Positions 9,615 through 22,452 of a stretch of 64,000 bases of DNA are shown here, piece by piece. The notes beneath the pieces were generated by a model. It was not told the DNA's origin and ran no database searches. It saw nothing but the letters and a program-made list of their open reading frames with translations. Every line of letters starts with the position of its first letter. Position 1 is the stretch's first letter. Position numbers and translations under genes: made by a program. Location: NCBI RefSeq assembly GCF_026627505.1, contig NZ_JAPNLK010000004.1, positions 88,230-152,229 on the forward strand, read 5' to 3'. Origin of the DNA: Streptomyces sp. H27-H5. Its GTDB lineage: Bacteria > Actinomycetota > Actinomycetes > Streptomycetales > Streptomycetaceae.

Positions 9615-9642
9615 AGAATACCCCGCCGCGCAGACACGTCAA
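9615..9642 (-). promoter_or_regulatory. rpsJ: Putative promoter of the S10 operon
   Basis: On the minus strand a -35 TTGACG (9637-9642) and -10 TATTCT (9615-9620) are separated by 16 bp, a good vegetative (HrdB-type) promoter. The start site would be near 9608. The promoter overlaps nothing coding and is 73 bases downstream of the 3' end of the upstream minus-strand gene's stop at 9682. Confidence 0.6.
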
Positions 9643-9681
9643 ACCGTGCCGCGCGGCGGGCGCCCGTGCAGGGGCCGCTGG

Positions 9682-10881
9682 TCAGGAGCGCGAGAGCGTC
9701 CCGCACTCCCCCGCGGGCCGGTCGGCGAGGTCCTTGCTGCGGTCGTAGGGATCCACGGCGGCCCCCGTGGGCCGGTCGCCGGACACCTTGTCGCGGTCGA
9801 ACTGCGGGTGCAGGTAACCGTCGTGGACCCCGCAGCTGTCGTTGCCGAACTCTTCCTCGTGTTCGCCGTACTGCAGCGTCCCCGGGGTCACCCGGAACGT
9901 GACCGGGTCGTTCATGTACAGGCTCATCCGGCGCCGCACGATCGTGCGTTCCACCTGGTCCGAGCCGGCCGCGGCCTTCACCAGCGGGTAGACGAAGGTG
10001 TAGTCCGCGCGCACCCGCACCTCGCCGTCCGTGTCGCCGGCCTCGAAGCTCATCCGGCCCCGGACCTTGACGACCTCGCCGACCAGCCGGACCTCGGCCG
10101 GGTCGAAGCGACTGAACAGCGAGGTCGGGCTCGCGTCCTCGGACGGCTTGTCCAGGGCCCGCGCGAAGAGCGACCGGCCGCCTTCCTCCTGGAGGGGCTC
10201 CAGGAGCTTCAGGGCGGCCTCGGGGCGCCCTCCGCGCAGCGTCGCGGGGTCGATGTTCGAAGCGACCAGGAGTTCCTTCGTCAGGGTGAGCGCCTGGGCC
10301 ACCCGCTCCTTCGACAGGCCGCCGACGGCCTTCGCCTCCGGCACCTCGATCGCGTTCGCCCCTTCGGCCCACTGGAGCGCCGGGGAGCCGCGGAAGGGCT
10401 CCTTGAGCGTCGGGCGGTCCGGGTCCGCCGACGGCGCCGCCGTCGGCCGTACGGACTCGGCGGGGAGCGGCTGTGCGGCCTGCGCGCCGTTCCCCTGGGA
10501 GTTCTCCCCGGTCAGCCGGTCGATGAGCAGCTCCGGCCGTACGACGACCAGGGCCAGGGCGGCGATGAACACGATGCCCGCGGTCGCCTTGAGGCGCCGG
10601 TTGCCCGTGCGGCCCCCGTCCCGCCCCTGCCACGCGGGCCCGGTCCGCCACCCCTCCGGCTCGGCGGCCCGACGGGCCGCCCGGGCCCGGCGCCCCCGCC
10701 ACCGTCCCCGTTCCGCCGCGGCCCGCGCCTCGTCCTCCCGGCGCAGCCGCTCGGTGACCATCCGCGCCCGTGCGGACGGCTCGTGCGGAGCGGCCCCTCC
10801 CCCGACCCCGGACTCCCGCACGAACCGCTCCCACGCCTCGTCGGAAACGCCCGGTCTGCCGGCGTCGTCGTTGTTGCCCAT
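9682..10881 (-). CDS. Membrane-anchored protein of unknown function
   Basis: I do not recognise a named family. From the ATG at 10881 (MGNNDDAGRPG, preceded by GGGGCGGGGAC) the product has 399 residues. It has a charged Arg/Ala-rich cytoplasmic N-terminus of about 90 residues, one transmembrane helix (ATAGIVFIAALALVVV), then an extracellular part with a Pro-rich linker and a folded C-terminal region of about 230 residues (NDPVTFRVTPGTLQYGEHEEEFGNDSC). An upstream GTG at 10905 would add 8 residues. It reads towards the S10 operon promoter and no terminator hairpin was obvious between them. Confidence 0.8.
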   Translation of the reverse strand: MGNNDDAGRPGVSDEAWERFVRESGVGGGAAPHEPSARARMVTERLRREDEARAAAERGRWRGRRARAARRAAEPEGWRTGPAWQGRDGGRTGNRRLKATAGIVFIAALALVVVRPELLIDRLTGENSQGNGAQAAQPLPAESVRPTAAPSADPDRPTLKEPFRGSPALQWAEGANAIEVPEAKAVGGLSKERVAQALTLTKELLVASNIDPATLRGGRPEAALKLLEPLQEEGGRSLFARALDKPSEDASPTSLFSRFDPAEVRLVGEVVKVRGRMSFEAGDTDGEVRVRADYTFVYPLVKAAAGSDQVERTIVRRRMSLYMNDPVTFRVTPGTLQYGEHEEEFGNDSCGVHDGYLHPQFDRDKVSGDRPTGAAVDPYDRSKDLADRPAGECGTLSRS

Positions 10882-11290
10882 GTCCCCGCCCCTGTAAAGA
10901 TCCACGTCATGCGCTGCGGATCCTTACACACCCCCGACAGCGCGCTTCCACGGGGCCCGAATGGTGCGCGAACGGCTCGTCCCGGCCTTGGAGTTCGGGG
11001 TTCCCGGAGAACTCGGCGCCCCGGCCGGTCGCGCTCGACTCGGCACCTCACAGGGGTGGTTGTCCGAGCAGCCGACCACCCTCGGGAGCACGTCCCACCG
11101 GGTCGCGGGGGCCGCGTCGCGGGGGGCCTCGACGTCTGGGACAAGTACTCCGGAAGCGAAAGAACCACGCCAGACCCCTCCAGCCTCCCGGACGGGGCGC
11201 GTCGCTCACACGAGTGAACTACGCCAACTGGACTGGCTGGCACCCGGGTTGTCGGGCATACGCTCGCGGCGACAACTCCAGACATGCGTC

Positions 11291-11325
11291 GGCCCCCGAC
11301 GGGACTCGCAATCCCGGCGGGGGCC
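11291..11325 (+). promoter_or_regulatory. Hairpin in the leader of the decayed helix-turn-helix gene
   Basis: A 14-position stem (ggcccccgacggga / tcccggcgggggcc, 13 paired, one A/G mismatch) closes a 7-base loop. It ends 27 bases before the start at 11352, with the purine-rich sequence AAGGAAGTAGAG in between. It may be a leader or terminator-like element left from the intact gene. The rest of the 10882-11351 gap shows no gene that I can support. Confidence 0.5.
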
Positions 11326-11351
11326 TACCAACAAGGAAGTAGAGCTTCCCG

Positions 11352-11934
11352 ATGGATAGCCAGAAGGGTACCGCCGTCGTGCGCGCCCCCGGGCGGAATC
11401 CGGGCGACACCCCTCGATCAGGTGTCATCCACGTCAACGTCCGCCACACGCGGCGCTTCACCGTGGTCGGCAACCACCTCGCCCAACACCCCGAGATGTC
11501 GCTCGTCGCGATCGGCCACGGGGTCCGCGTCCAGTCGCTGCCGACCGGGTCCCGCATCGGCATCAGGGACCTCGCCCCCCGCTTTGCCGAGAGCCGCCGC
11601 AGCCGCGCAACCCCGCCGGGCTGATCGCCCACCGGCTCACCGCCCAACTGCCGCCCGCCCTGCCCGACGAAGGCCCCCGCGCGGCCGCCCACGTACCGCC
11701 GGACCCCTTCCAGACATGCGAGGACGACGCCTGCGGCCTCGCCTTCCGGTCACCGGTGCCGGGCCTGTGCGGCGAATGCCGGGCCCCCGGGACGGCCGTC
11801 GCCTGGGCCCCGACGCCGTCCTCACGCACCCCGGCCCGCGCCCCGGCCCGCACCCGGGCCCCGGCAGCGCCCCGACACCGCCCCTCCGCCCCTCCGCCCC
11901 TCCCCCTTCGCCCCGGTGCGACCTCGCCCCGGGT
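11352..11934 (+). pseudogene. Decayed helix-turn-helix DNA-binding protein gene
   Basis: The N-terminal reading frame (11352-11624, 90 residues) contains RHTRRFTVVGNHLAQHPEMS, typical of a Streptomyces helix-turn-helix protein family, as I recall it. It stops early. From about 11621 another frame continues LIAHRLTAQLPPALPDEG and then a four-cysteine zinc-ribbon-like end (CEDDACGLAF...CGEC, 11718-11778), which belongs to the C-terminus of the same family. The middle of the protein, including most of the winged-helix region, appears deleted and the frame is shifted. I infer a pseudogene. A genuine short protein of 90 residues cannot be excluded. Confidence 0.6.
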
Positions 11935-11942
11935 ACGACGAA

Positions 11943-11982
11943 GGGCCCCCTCCTCGACGCCGAAGCGTCGGGGAAGGGGCCC
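11943..11982 (-). terminator. Terminator of the str operon (after tuf)
   Basis: A long hairpin, with outer arms gggcccc/ggggccc and inner stem cgacgc-cgaa-gcgtcg, lies 53 bases past the tuf stop. The following bases in the direction of transcription are CTTCG rather than a T run, as is usual in high-G+C genomes. Confidence 0.75.
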
Positions 11983-12034
11983 CTCTGTCAAACGTGGTGC
12001 CCGCTCTCGCGAGCCACCAGGTCAGACCGCGAAA

Positions 12035-13228
<1,194 letters not shown>

Positions 13229-13378
13229 GGGGGTCCTCCTGGAGAGTGGTTCTGTACGCCTTACAGATCGGCGCCAGGTGATCTTTGCTGGATAGCCGGT
13301 TCCCCCGGGGCAATGGGAGTTTTGCTCCTGTTGCCCCAGAGGCTCCGGTGACAAGCCTAAAGCGTGTACTCGGAAGAG
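13229..13378 (-). promoter_or_regulatory. fusA-tuf spacer with hairpin and possible tuf promoter
   Basis: This 150-base spacer contains a stem-loop, ggggcaatgggag-ttttg-ctcctgttgcccc (13307-13336 region), with no T run. Upstream of it is a weak promoter candidate: TAGGCT (13354-13359) with GTAACT 17 bp away. A tuf-specific promoter would allow EF-Tu to be made in excess of EF-G. The sequence evidence for the promoter is thin. Confidence 0.35.
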
Positions 13379-15505
13379 TTACTCGCCCTTGGCCTTCGCG
13401 ATGATCTCCTCAGCGACGTTCCGGGGAACCTCGGCGTAGGAGTCGAACTGCATCGAGTAGCTGGCGCGACCCGAGGTCTTGCTGCGGAGGTCTCCGACGT
13501 AGCCGAACATCTCCGAAAGCGGCACGAGGCCCTTCACGATGCGAGCACCGTGACGCTCCTCCATGGCCTGAATCTGGCCACGGCGAGAGTTGATGTCGCC
13601 GATGACCTCACCCATGTAGTCCTCGGGCGTGGTGACCTCAACGGCCATCATCGGCTCAAGGAGCACGGGAGAAGCCTTGCGCGCGGCCTCCTTGAAGGCC
13701 TGCGAACCGGCGATCTTGAACGCGAGTTCGGAGGAGTCGACCTCGTGGTAGCCACCGTCGAGAAGAATGACGCGGACGCCGGTCATCTCGTAGCCGGCGA
13801 GGATGCCGAACTTCATGGCTTCCTGCGCACCGGCATCCACGGAGGGGATGTACTCACGCGGGATGCGGCCACCGGTGACCTTGTTCACGAACTCGTAGGT
13901 CGCCTCGCCACCCTCGATGGGCTCGATCGCGATCTGCACCTTGGCGAACTGACCGGTACCACCGGTCTGCTTCTTGTGGGTGTAGTCGTGACGCTCGACG
14001 GTCTTGCGGATCGTCTCGCGGTAGGCCACCTGCGGCTTGCCGACGTTCGCCTCGACCTTGAACTCGCGACGCATGCGGTCGACGAGGATGTCGAGGTGAA
14101 GCTCGCCCATACCACCGATGATGGTCTGGCCGGTCTCCTCGTCCGAGTGAACCTGGAAGGAGGGGTCCTCCTCCGCGAGACGCTGGATGGCAACACCCAG
14201 CTTCTCCTGGTCACCCTTGGACTTGGGCTCGATGGCGACCTGAATGACCGGGGCCGGGAAGTCCATGGACTCCAGGATGACCGGGTTCTTGTCGTCACAC
14301 AGCGTCTCACCGGTGGTGGTCTGCTTCAGGCCCATGACGGCGACGATGTCGCCGGCGCCCACCGAGTCGATCTCCTCACGCTTGTTCGCGTGCATGCGGT
14401 AGATCTTGCCGATGCGCTCCTTCTTGCCCTTGACGGAGTTCAGCACCGCGGTGCCGGCCTCCAGGCGACCGGAGTAGATCCGGACGAAGGTGAGCTTGCC
14501 GAGGTGCGGGTCGCTCGCGATCTTGAACGCGAGGGCCGACAGCGGCTCGGAGTCGGACGGCTTGCGCTTGACCACGACCTCCGGGTCCTTGACGTCGTGG
14601 CCTTCGATGGCCTCGACGTCCAGGGGGGAGGGCAGGTAGCGCACGACGGCGTCGAGCAGGGGCTGAACGCCCTTGTTCTTGAACGCGGTGCCGCAGAACA
14701 CGGGGGTGACGGTGGTGTCGCCGCCCTTGCCGGACGCGATGGTGATGCGACGAACAGCGGCGTAGAGCTGCTCCTCGGTGGGCTCGACGCCCTCCAGGAA
14801 CAGTTCCATCAGCTCTTCGTCGTTCTCCGCGACGGCCTCGACGAGCTTGCCGCGCCATTCCTCGGCGAGCTCGGTGTGCGAGGCGGGGATGTCGACGACG
14901 TCGTACATCTCGCCCTTGGAGGCTTCGGCGGACCAGACGAGGGCCTTCATGCGAACCAGGTCGACAACGCCCTGGAAGTCCATCTCGGCGCCGATCGGGA
15001 GCTGCATGACGATCGGGGTCGCGCCGAGGCGGTCCGTGATCATGTCAACGCAGCGGAAGAACTCGGCGCCGGTACGGTCCAGCTTGTTCACGAAGCAGAT
15101 GCGCGGCACGCCGTAACGGTCGGCCTGACGCCACACCGTCTCGGACTGCGGCTCCACACCGGCGACACCGTCGAAGACGGTGACGGCGCCGTCGAGGACG
15201 CGGAGCGAACGCTCCACCTCGACGGTGAAGTCGACGTGGCCCGGGGTGTCGATGATGTTGATGGTGTGGTCAACGTCTTCGAGGGGCCAGTGGCAGGTCG
15301 TCGCGGCAGACGTGATGGTGATACCACGCTCCTGCTCCTGCTCCATCCAGTCCATCGTGGCAGCGCCGTCGTGGACCTCACCGATCTTGTAGGACACACC
15401 GGTGTAGAACAGGATGCGCTCGGTGGTGGTCGTCTTGCCCGCGTCGATGTGGGCCATGATCCCGATGTTGCGGACCTTGGCCAGGTCAAGCGAAGTGGTA
15501 GCCAT
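13379..15505 (-). CDS. fusA: Elongation factor G
   Basis: EF-G, 708 residues, is the translocase GTPase. The P-loop AHIDAGKTT (residues 18-26), DTPGHVDFT and NKLD are present, then domains II-V with [15 protein letters not shown] and the C-terminal [20 protein letters not shown]. No fusidic-acid-resistance change was obvious by eye. It lies between rpsG (39-base gap) and tuf. Confidence 0.99.
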   Translation of the reverse strand: MATTSLDLAKVRNIGIMAHIDAGKTTTTERILFYTGVSYKIGEVHDGAATMDWMEQEQERGITITSAATTCHWPLEDVDHTINIIDTPGHVDFTVEVERSLRVLDGAVTVFDGVAGVEPQSETVWRQADRYGVPRICFVNKLDRTGAEFFRCVDMITDRLGATPIVMQLPIGAEMDFQGVVDLVRMKALVWSAEASKGEMYDVVDIPASHTELAEEWRGKLVEAVAENDEELMELFLEGVEPTEEQLYAAVRRITIASGKGGDTTVTPVFCGTAFKNKGVQPLLDAVVRYLPSPLDVEAIEGHDVKDPEVVVKRKPSDSEPLSALAFKIASDPHLGKLTFVRIYSGRLEAGTAVLNSVKGKKERIGKIYRMHANKREEIDSVGAGDIVAVMGLKQTTTGETLCDDKNPVILESMDFPAPVIQVAIEPKSKGDQEKLGVAIQRLAEEDPSFQVHSDEETGQTIIGGMGELHLDILVDRMRREFKVEANVGKPQVAYRETIRKTVERHDYTHKKQTGGTGQFAKVQIAIEPIEGGEATYEFVNKVTGGRIPREYIPSVDAGAQEAMKFGILAGYEMTGVRVILLDGGYHEVDSSELAFKIAGSQAFKEAARKASPVLLEPMMAVEVTTPEDYMGEVIGDINSRRGQIQAMEERHGARIVKGLVPLSEMFGYVGDLRSKTSGRASYSMQFDSYAEVPRNVAEEIIAKAKGE

Positions 15506-15544
15506 AAGGCTTCGGTCTTCTCTCGGTCTCGATGTGGGGTGGGA

Positions 15545-16015
15545 CTACCAGCGGTAGTGCGCGAAGGCCTTGTTGGACTCGGCCATCTTGTGCGTGTCCT
15601 CGCGCTTCTTGACGGCAGCGCCAAGACCGTTGGAGGCGTCGAGCAGCTCGTTCATGAGGCGCTCGGTCATGGTCTTCTCACGACGGGCGCGGGAGTAACC
15701 CACGACCCAGCGCAGCGCCAGGGTGGCGGCGCGACCGGGCTTGACCTCGATCGGCACCTGGTAGGTGGCTCCACCGACACGGCGGGACTTGACCTCGAGC
15801 GACGGCTTGACGTTCTCCAGCGCGCGCTTCAGCGTGATGACCGGGTCAGCGCCGGTCTTCTCGCGGAGGCCTTCCATGGCGCCGTAAACGATGCGCTCGG
15901 CGGTGGAGCGCTTGCCGTTCAGGAGGATCTTGTTGATGAGCGACGTCACCAGAGGAGATGCGTAGACCGGGTCGATGATGACCGGGCGCTTCGGGGCGGG
16001 GCCCTTACGAGGCAT
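15545..16015 (-). CDS. rpsG: 30S ribosomal protein S7
   Basis: S7, 156 residues, nucleates assembly of the 30S head and lines the E site. It begins [21 protein letters not shown], contains the beta-hairpin [23 protein letters not shown], and ends KAFAHYRW. It follows rpsL by 2 bases. Confidence 0.99.
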   Translation of the reverse strand: MPRKGPAPKRPVIIDPVYASPLVTSLINKILLNGKRSTAERIVYGAMEGLREKTGADPVITLKRALENVKPSLEVKSRRVGGATYQVPIEVKPGRAATLALRWVVGYSRARREKTMTERLMNELLDASNGLGAAVKKREDTHKMAESNKAFAHYRW

Positions 16016-16017
16016 TC

Positions 16018-16389
16018 TTACTTCTCCTTCTTGGCGCCGTAGCGGCTGCGGGCCTGCTTGCGGTTCTTGACAGCCTGGGTGTCAAGCGCACCGCGGATGA
16101 TCTTGTAACGAACACCCGGCAGGTCCTTCACACGGCCACCACGCACGAGCACGATCGAGTGCTCCTGCAGGTTGTGTCCCTCACCCGGAATGTAGGCCGT
16201 GACCTCGATGCCGGAGGTCAGACGCACACGCGCGACCTTACGGAGCGCCGAGTTCGGCTTCTTCGGGGTGGTCGTGAACACACGCGTGCAGACGCCGCGA
16301 CGCTGGGGCGAAGCCTCAAGCGCGGGGGTCTTTGTCTTCTCGACCTTGTCCTGCCGGCCCTTCCGGACCAGCTGCTGGATCGTAGGCAC
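16018..16389 (-). CDS. rpsL: 30S ribosomal protein S12
   Basis: S12, 123 residues, monitors decoding. The start is the GTG at 16389 ([16 protein letters not shown]), with GGAGAAGTA just upstream. The streptomycin-sensitive residues are visible: Lys43 in TPKKPNS, and Lys88 and Pro91 in [13 protein letters not shown]. It is the first gene of the str operon, with a leader of about 183 nt. Confidence 0.99.
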   Translation of the reverse strand: MPTIQQLVRKGRQDKVEKTKTPALEASPQRRGVCTRVFTTTPKKPNSALRKVARVRLTSGIEVTAYIPGEGHNLQEHSIVLVRGGRVKDLPGVRYKIIRGALDTQAVKNRKQARSRYGAKKEK

Positions 16390-16572
16390 TACTTCTCCGG
16401 TTTCTGTGTGCCGTGTAGTGAAACTAACCTGGAACTTGCCGACCCACGCGGTCGGGTGTGTCGGATCCGGCGGACCTCCGTGCAAGCACGGAAACGCTTG
16501 GATCGCGGTGGCTGATTCGTCCCTCATGCGGTTGATGGACACGCACGGGAACCAGGCACACCCCAGGCACAA
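16390..16572 (-). promoter_or_regulatory. Leader of the str operon
   Basis: From the proposed start site near 16572 to the rpsL GTG there are about 183 untranslated bases. They contain the shared hairpin (16439-16455) 49 bases before the start codon and a second hairpin, ccgtgcaagcacgg (16479-16492). The 9-mer AGCGTTTCC appears both here and in the rpsJ leader. No credible short gene is present. Confidence 0.55.
16439..16463 (-). promoter_or_regulatory. Hairpin motif shared with the rpsJ leader (copy 2)
   Basis: On the minus strand it reads CGACACACCCGACCGCGTGG followed by GTCGG. CCGACC/GGTCGG pairs around GCGTG exactly as upstream of rpsJ, and the single difference (A for G) is outside the stem. 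An alternative fold, CACGC with GCGTG, possible in the rpsJ copy is disrupted here, which favours the CCGACC/GGTCGG stem. Confidence 0.65.
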
Positions 16573-16578
16573 GGTATG

Positions 16579-16607
16579 AGCGTACCTACCTCATTGACTC
16601 CGGTCAA
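16579..16607 (-). promoter_or_regulatory. rpsL: Putative promoter of the str operon
   Basis: On the minus strand the -35 is TTGACC (16602-16607) and the -10 is TACGCT (16579-16584), with 17 bp between. This agrees with vegetative Streptomyces promoters and places the start near 16572. Confidence 0.6.
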
Positions 16608-16704
16608 AACAAATGCTCCCGGGCACCTTCGGCGCAGGCCGGCGGCGTCCCGGCCGGCGGACCGCCGCGCGGCGGTCCGAGGAGGTGGAAGCCGCAGGGG
16701 GCGC

Positions 16705-16718
16705 GAAGTCTAGACTTC
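16705..16718. promoter_or_regulatory. Palindrome over a possible promoter of the membrane protein gene
   Basis: GAAGTCTAGACTTC is a perfect 14-bp palindrome containing CTAG, a rare word in high-G+C DNA. It overlaps TAGACT (16711-16716), which could be the -10 of the plus-strand gene starting at 16812. It could be an operator. No -35 box is convincing. Confidence 0.4.
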
Positions 16719-16811
16719 TACCCGATCATCCCCGGTCCCGGACGCCGTTTCTCGCCCTCTGTGGCACGGCGAGCGGCCGCCGCGGAACGGCCCCGTCGCG
16801 AAAGATCCCGA

Positions 16812-18293
16812 ATGCCGCTCGATTCCATACGAGAACGCCTGCGTCCGCTCTTGTCGTACGCCGCAGTCGTCATCGCCCTCGCCGCCTCTGCCCTGCTGGC
16901 CGTCGGCGCCTTCCTGGGCCTCTACGTCCGCCCCACCTCGGATGACTGGTGCGCCGCCTGGAAGGCCCGCGACATGGGCATCTTCGGGATCACCACCGAC
17001 TTCTACAACACGCAGAACGGCCGGCTCACCAACGCCTTCATGAGCGGGATCGTCTACTCCGACGGAATCCTCGGCACGAAGGTCATGCCCACCCTCATCA
17101 TCCTGACGATGGGCGCCGGCCTGGTGATGCTGGCCCGCGTCGGCCTGCGCGCGCTCGGCTGGCAGGTGCCGATCGCGGTGCTGATCGCCGCGTCCGTCGT
17201 GGTCACCGCCCTGTTCTCCTTCGCGGGCACGCGCAACTACCAGGCCCTGCTGTGGGCCCCGGCCACGATCTCGCACACGGTCCCCGCCATCATCGGGATC
17301 TGGGCCGTGCTGATCGCCGTCTGGGCCGGCCGTTCGGGCCGTGTCTGGCCGCGCCGCCTCGCCCTCGCCGCCGCCGTCGTGATCGGCTTCGGCATCGGCA
17401 CCCTGAGCGAGCCCTTCACCATCGTGGGCGGCCTGTTCATGGGCGTGGCCATGCTGCTGAGCATCCCGAAGGTGGGGCTCGCCCGCACCTGGTGGTCCTT
17501 CACCTGGCTCGCCACGTACTGCGTCAGCAGCCTGGTCGGCCTGGCCGTGCTGTACACCTCCCCCGGTGCGAAGTGGCGCCGCTCGGTCCAGCCGCACACC
17601 GACTCGATGCTCTCCGGGAAGGCCCTGCGCAAGTCCTTCGAGGACTGGGGCAACATCTGGGACGCGATCGGCGGCCAGTGGGCCTACCTCGGCGCCGTCG
17701 CCGCGGGCCTCCTGATCGGTCTGGCCGTCGCGTACCTCTCCCCCACGGGCGCCGAGCGCGTCACCGCGATCCCGGGCCGCCTGAAGGTCCTGCTGGTCGT
17801 CCTGCCGGTGCCGGTCCTGATGCTCGCCTCCTTCGTGGTGGCCATGGCCCTGAACAACGGCTACGGCCCCACCGGCTGGACCTACGCGCGGACCTGGAAC
17901 AGCTTCATGGTCCCGTTCCTGATGACGCTGTGCCTGTACGGGATCCTGGCCGGCCGCGCCATCGGCGTCCGGCTCGCCTCCGTCGACCGCGGCAGCCTGC
18001 TCCCGGGCGCCCTCGTCGTGGTCCTCGCCGCCGGGTTCACCGTCGCCTCCGTGGGCGCGCTCGTGCCCGCCGTGCAGGAGATGACCAAGGACACCGTCTA
18101 CCGCTCCCTGGTGTGGGACAAGCAGGACGCCCGGATCCGCAAGGAGGTCTCCCGCGGTGCGACGGACGTGATGTACAAGCCGTCCTACATCGGGAAGCTC
18201 GCCGAGCCGTACTTCACCAAGAACAAGGACAAGGACTGGGTCGCCCAGTGCGTGTCGAAGTACTACGGCGTCGAGGACATCCACAAGCCCTGA
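16812..18293 (+). CDS. Polytopic membrane protein, possibly GT-C glycosyltransferase-like
   Basis: From the ATG at 16812 (MPLDSIRERLRPLLSY) the product has 493 residues with roughly ten to eleven hydrophobic helices. A GTG at 16761 would add 17 residues but has no ribosome-binding site. After the first helix comes an outside loop, YVRPTSDDWCAAW...NTQNGRLTN. An acidic pair in that loop plus many helices resembles GT-C transferases that use polyprenyl-linked sugars; this is an inference from layout. The C-terminal 80 residues are soluble. The gene converges on rpoC. Confidence 0.75.
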   Translation: MPLDSIRERLRPLLSYAAVVIALAASALLAVGAFLGLYVRPTSDDWCAAWKARDMGIFGITTDFYNTQNGRLTNAFMSGIVYSDGILGTKVMPTLIILTMGAGLVMLARVGLRALGWQVPIAVLIAASVVVTALFSFAGTRNYQALLWAPATISHTVPAIIGIWAVLIAVWAGRSGRVWPRRLALAAAVVIGFGIGTLSEPFTIVGGLFMGVAMLLSIPKVGLARTWWSFTWLATYCVSSLVGLAVLYTSPGAKWRRSVQPHTDSMLSGKALRKSFEDWGNIWDAIGGQWAYLGAVAAGLLIGLAVAYLSPTGAERVTAIPGRLKVLLVVLPVPVLMLASFVVAMALNNGYGPTGWTYARTWNSFMVPFLMTLCLYGILAGRAIGVRLASVDRGSLLPGALVVVLAAGFTVASVGALVPAVQEMTKDTVYRSLVWDKQDARIRKEVSRGATDVMYKPSYIGKLAEPYFTKNKDKDWVAQCVSKYYGVEDIHKP

Positions 18294-18405
18294 CCCCGCC
18301 CCGACCCCGCGTCCGTACCCCGGCGCCTCCCGGACTTCCGGGGGCGCCGGCGTCGTACGGCCCCCCTGCGGCCCCCGGACGGGTAGCCCTTCCCCGGACA
18401 CGAGG

Positions 18406-18443
18406 AAGCCCCCCGCCGCTCCTCTCGGAGCGACGGGGGGCTT
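18406..18443. terminator. Bidirectional terminator between the membrane protein gene and rpoC
   Basis: aagccccccg (18406-18415) pairs with cggggggctt (18434-18443), with an inner cgctc/gagcg stem. A TTTC follows on the plus side and CCTCG on the minus side. It lies 112 bases after the plus-strand stop and 12 bases after the rpoC stop, so it can serve both genes. Confidence 0.85.
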
Positions 18444-18455
18444 TCTCGGTGACCT

Positions 18456-22355
<3,900 letters not shown>

Positions 22356-22415
22356 TGTGCGTCAATCCCTCTTTCGGGGTCGAGTCTCAATCATGGTCTG
22401 AACGGTCCCGGGGAT

Positions 22416-22445
22416 GACGGGGGGCTCTTGAGCGAGCCCCCCGTC
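22416..22445 (-). promoter_or_regulatory. Stem-loop between rpoB and rpoC
   Basis: gacggggggctc and gagccccccgtc form a perfect 12-bp stem with the 6-base loop ttgagc, 8 bases after the rpoB stop. No T run follows, and rpoC must be co-transcribed. A role in mRNA stability, processing or tuning of the RpoB/RpoC ratio is more likely than full termination. Confidence 0.6.
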
Positions 22446-22452
22446 AGGCCCG

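Noticed and set aside
9682..12034. Mobile element between tuf and rpsJ
   Set aside because: No transposase, integrase, terminal repeats or target duplication were seen. The region holds one intact gene and one decayed chromosomal gene.
16018..16572. N-terminal extension of S12 through the leader
   Set aside because: The extra 61 codons have no S12 homology, and the GTG at 16389 has the ribosome-binding site and family length.
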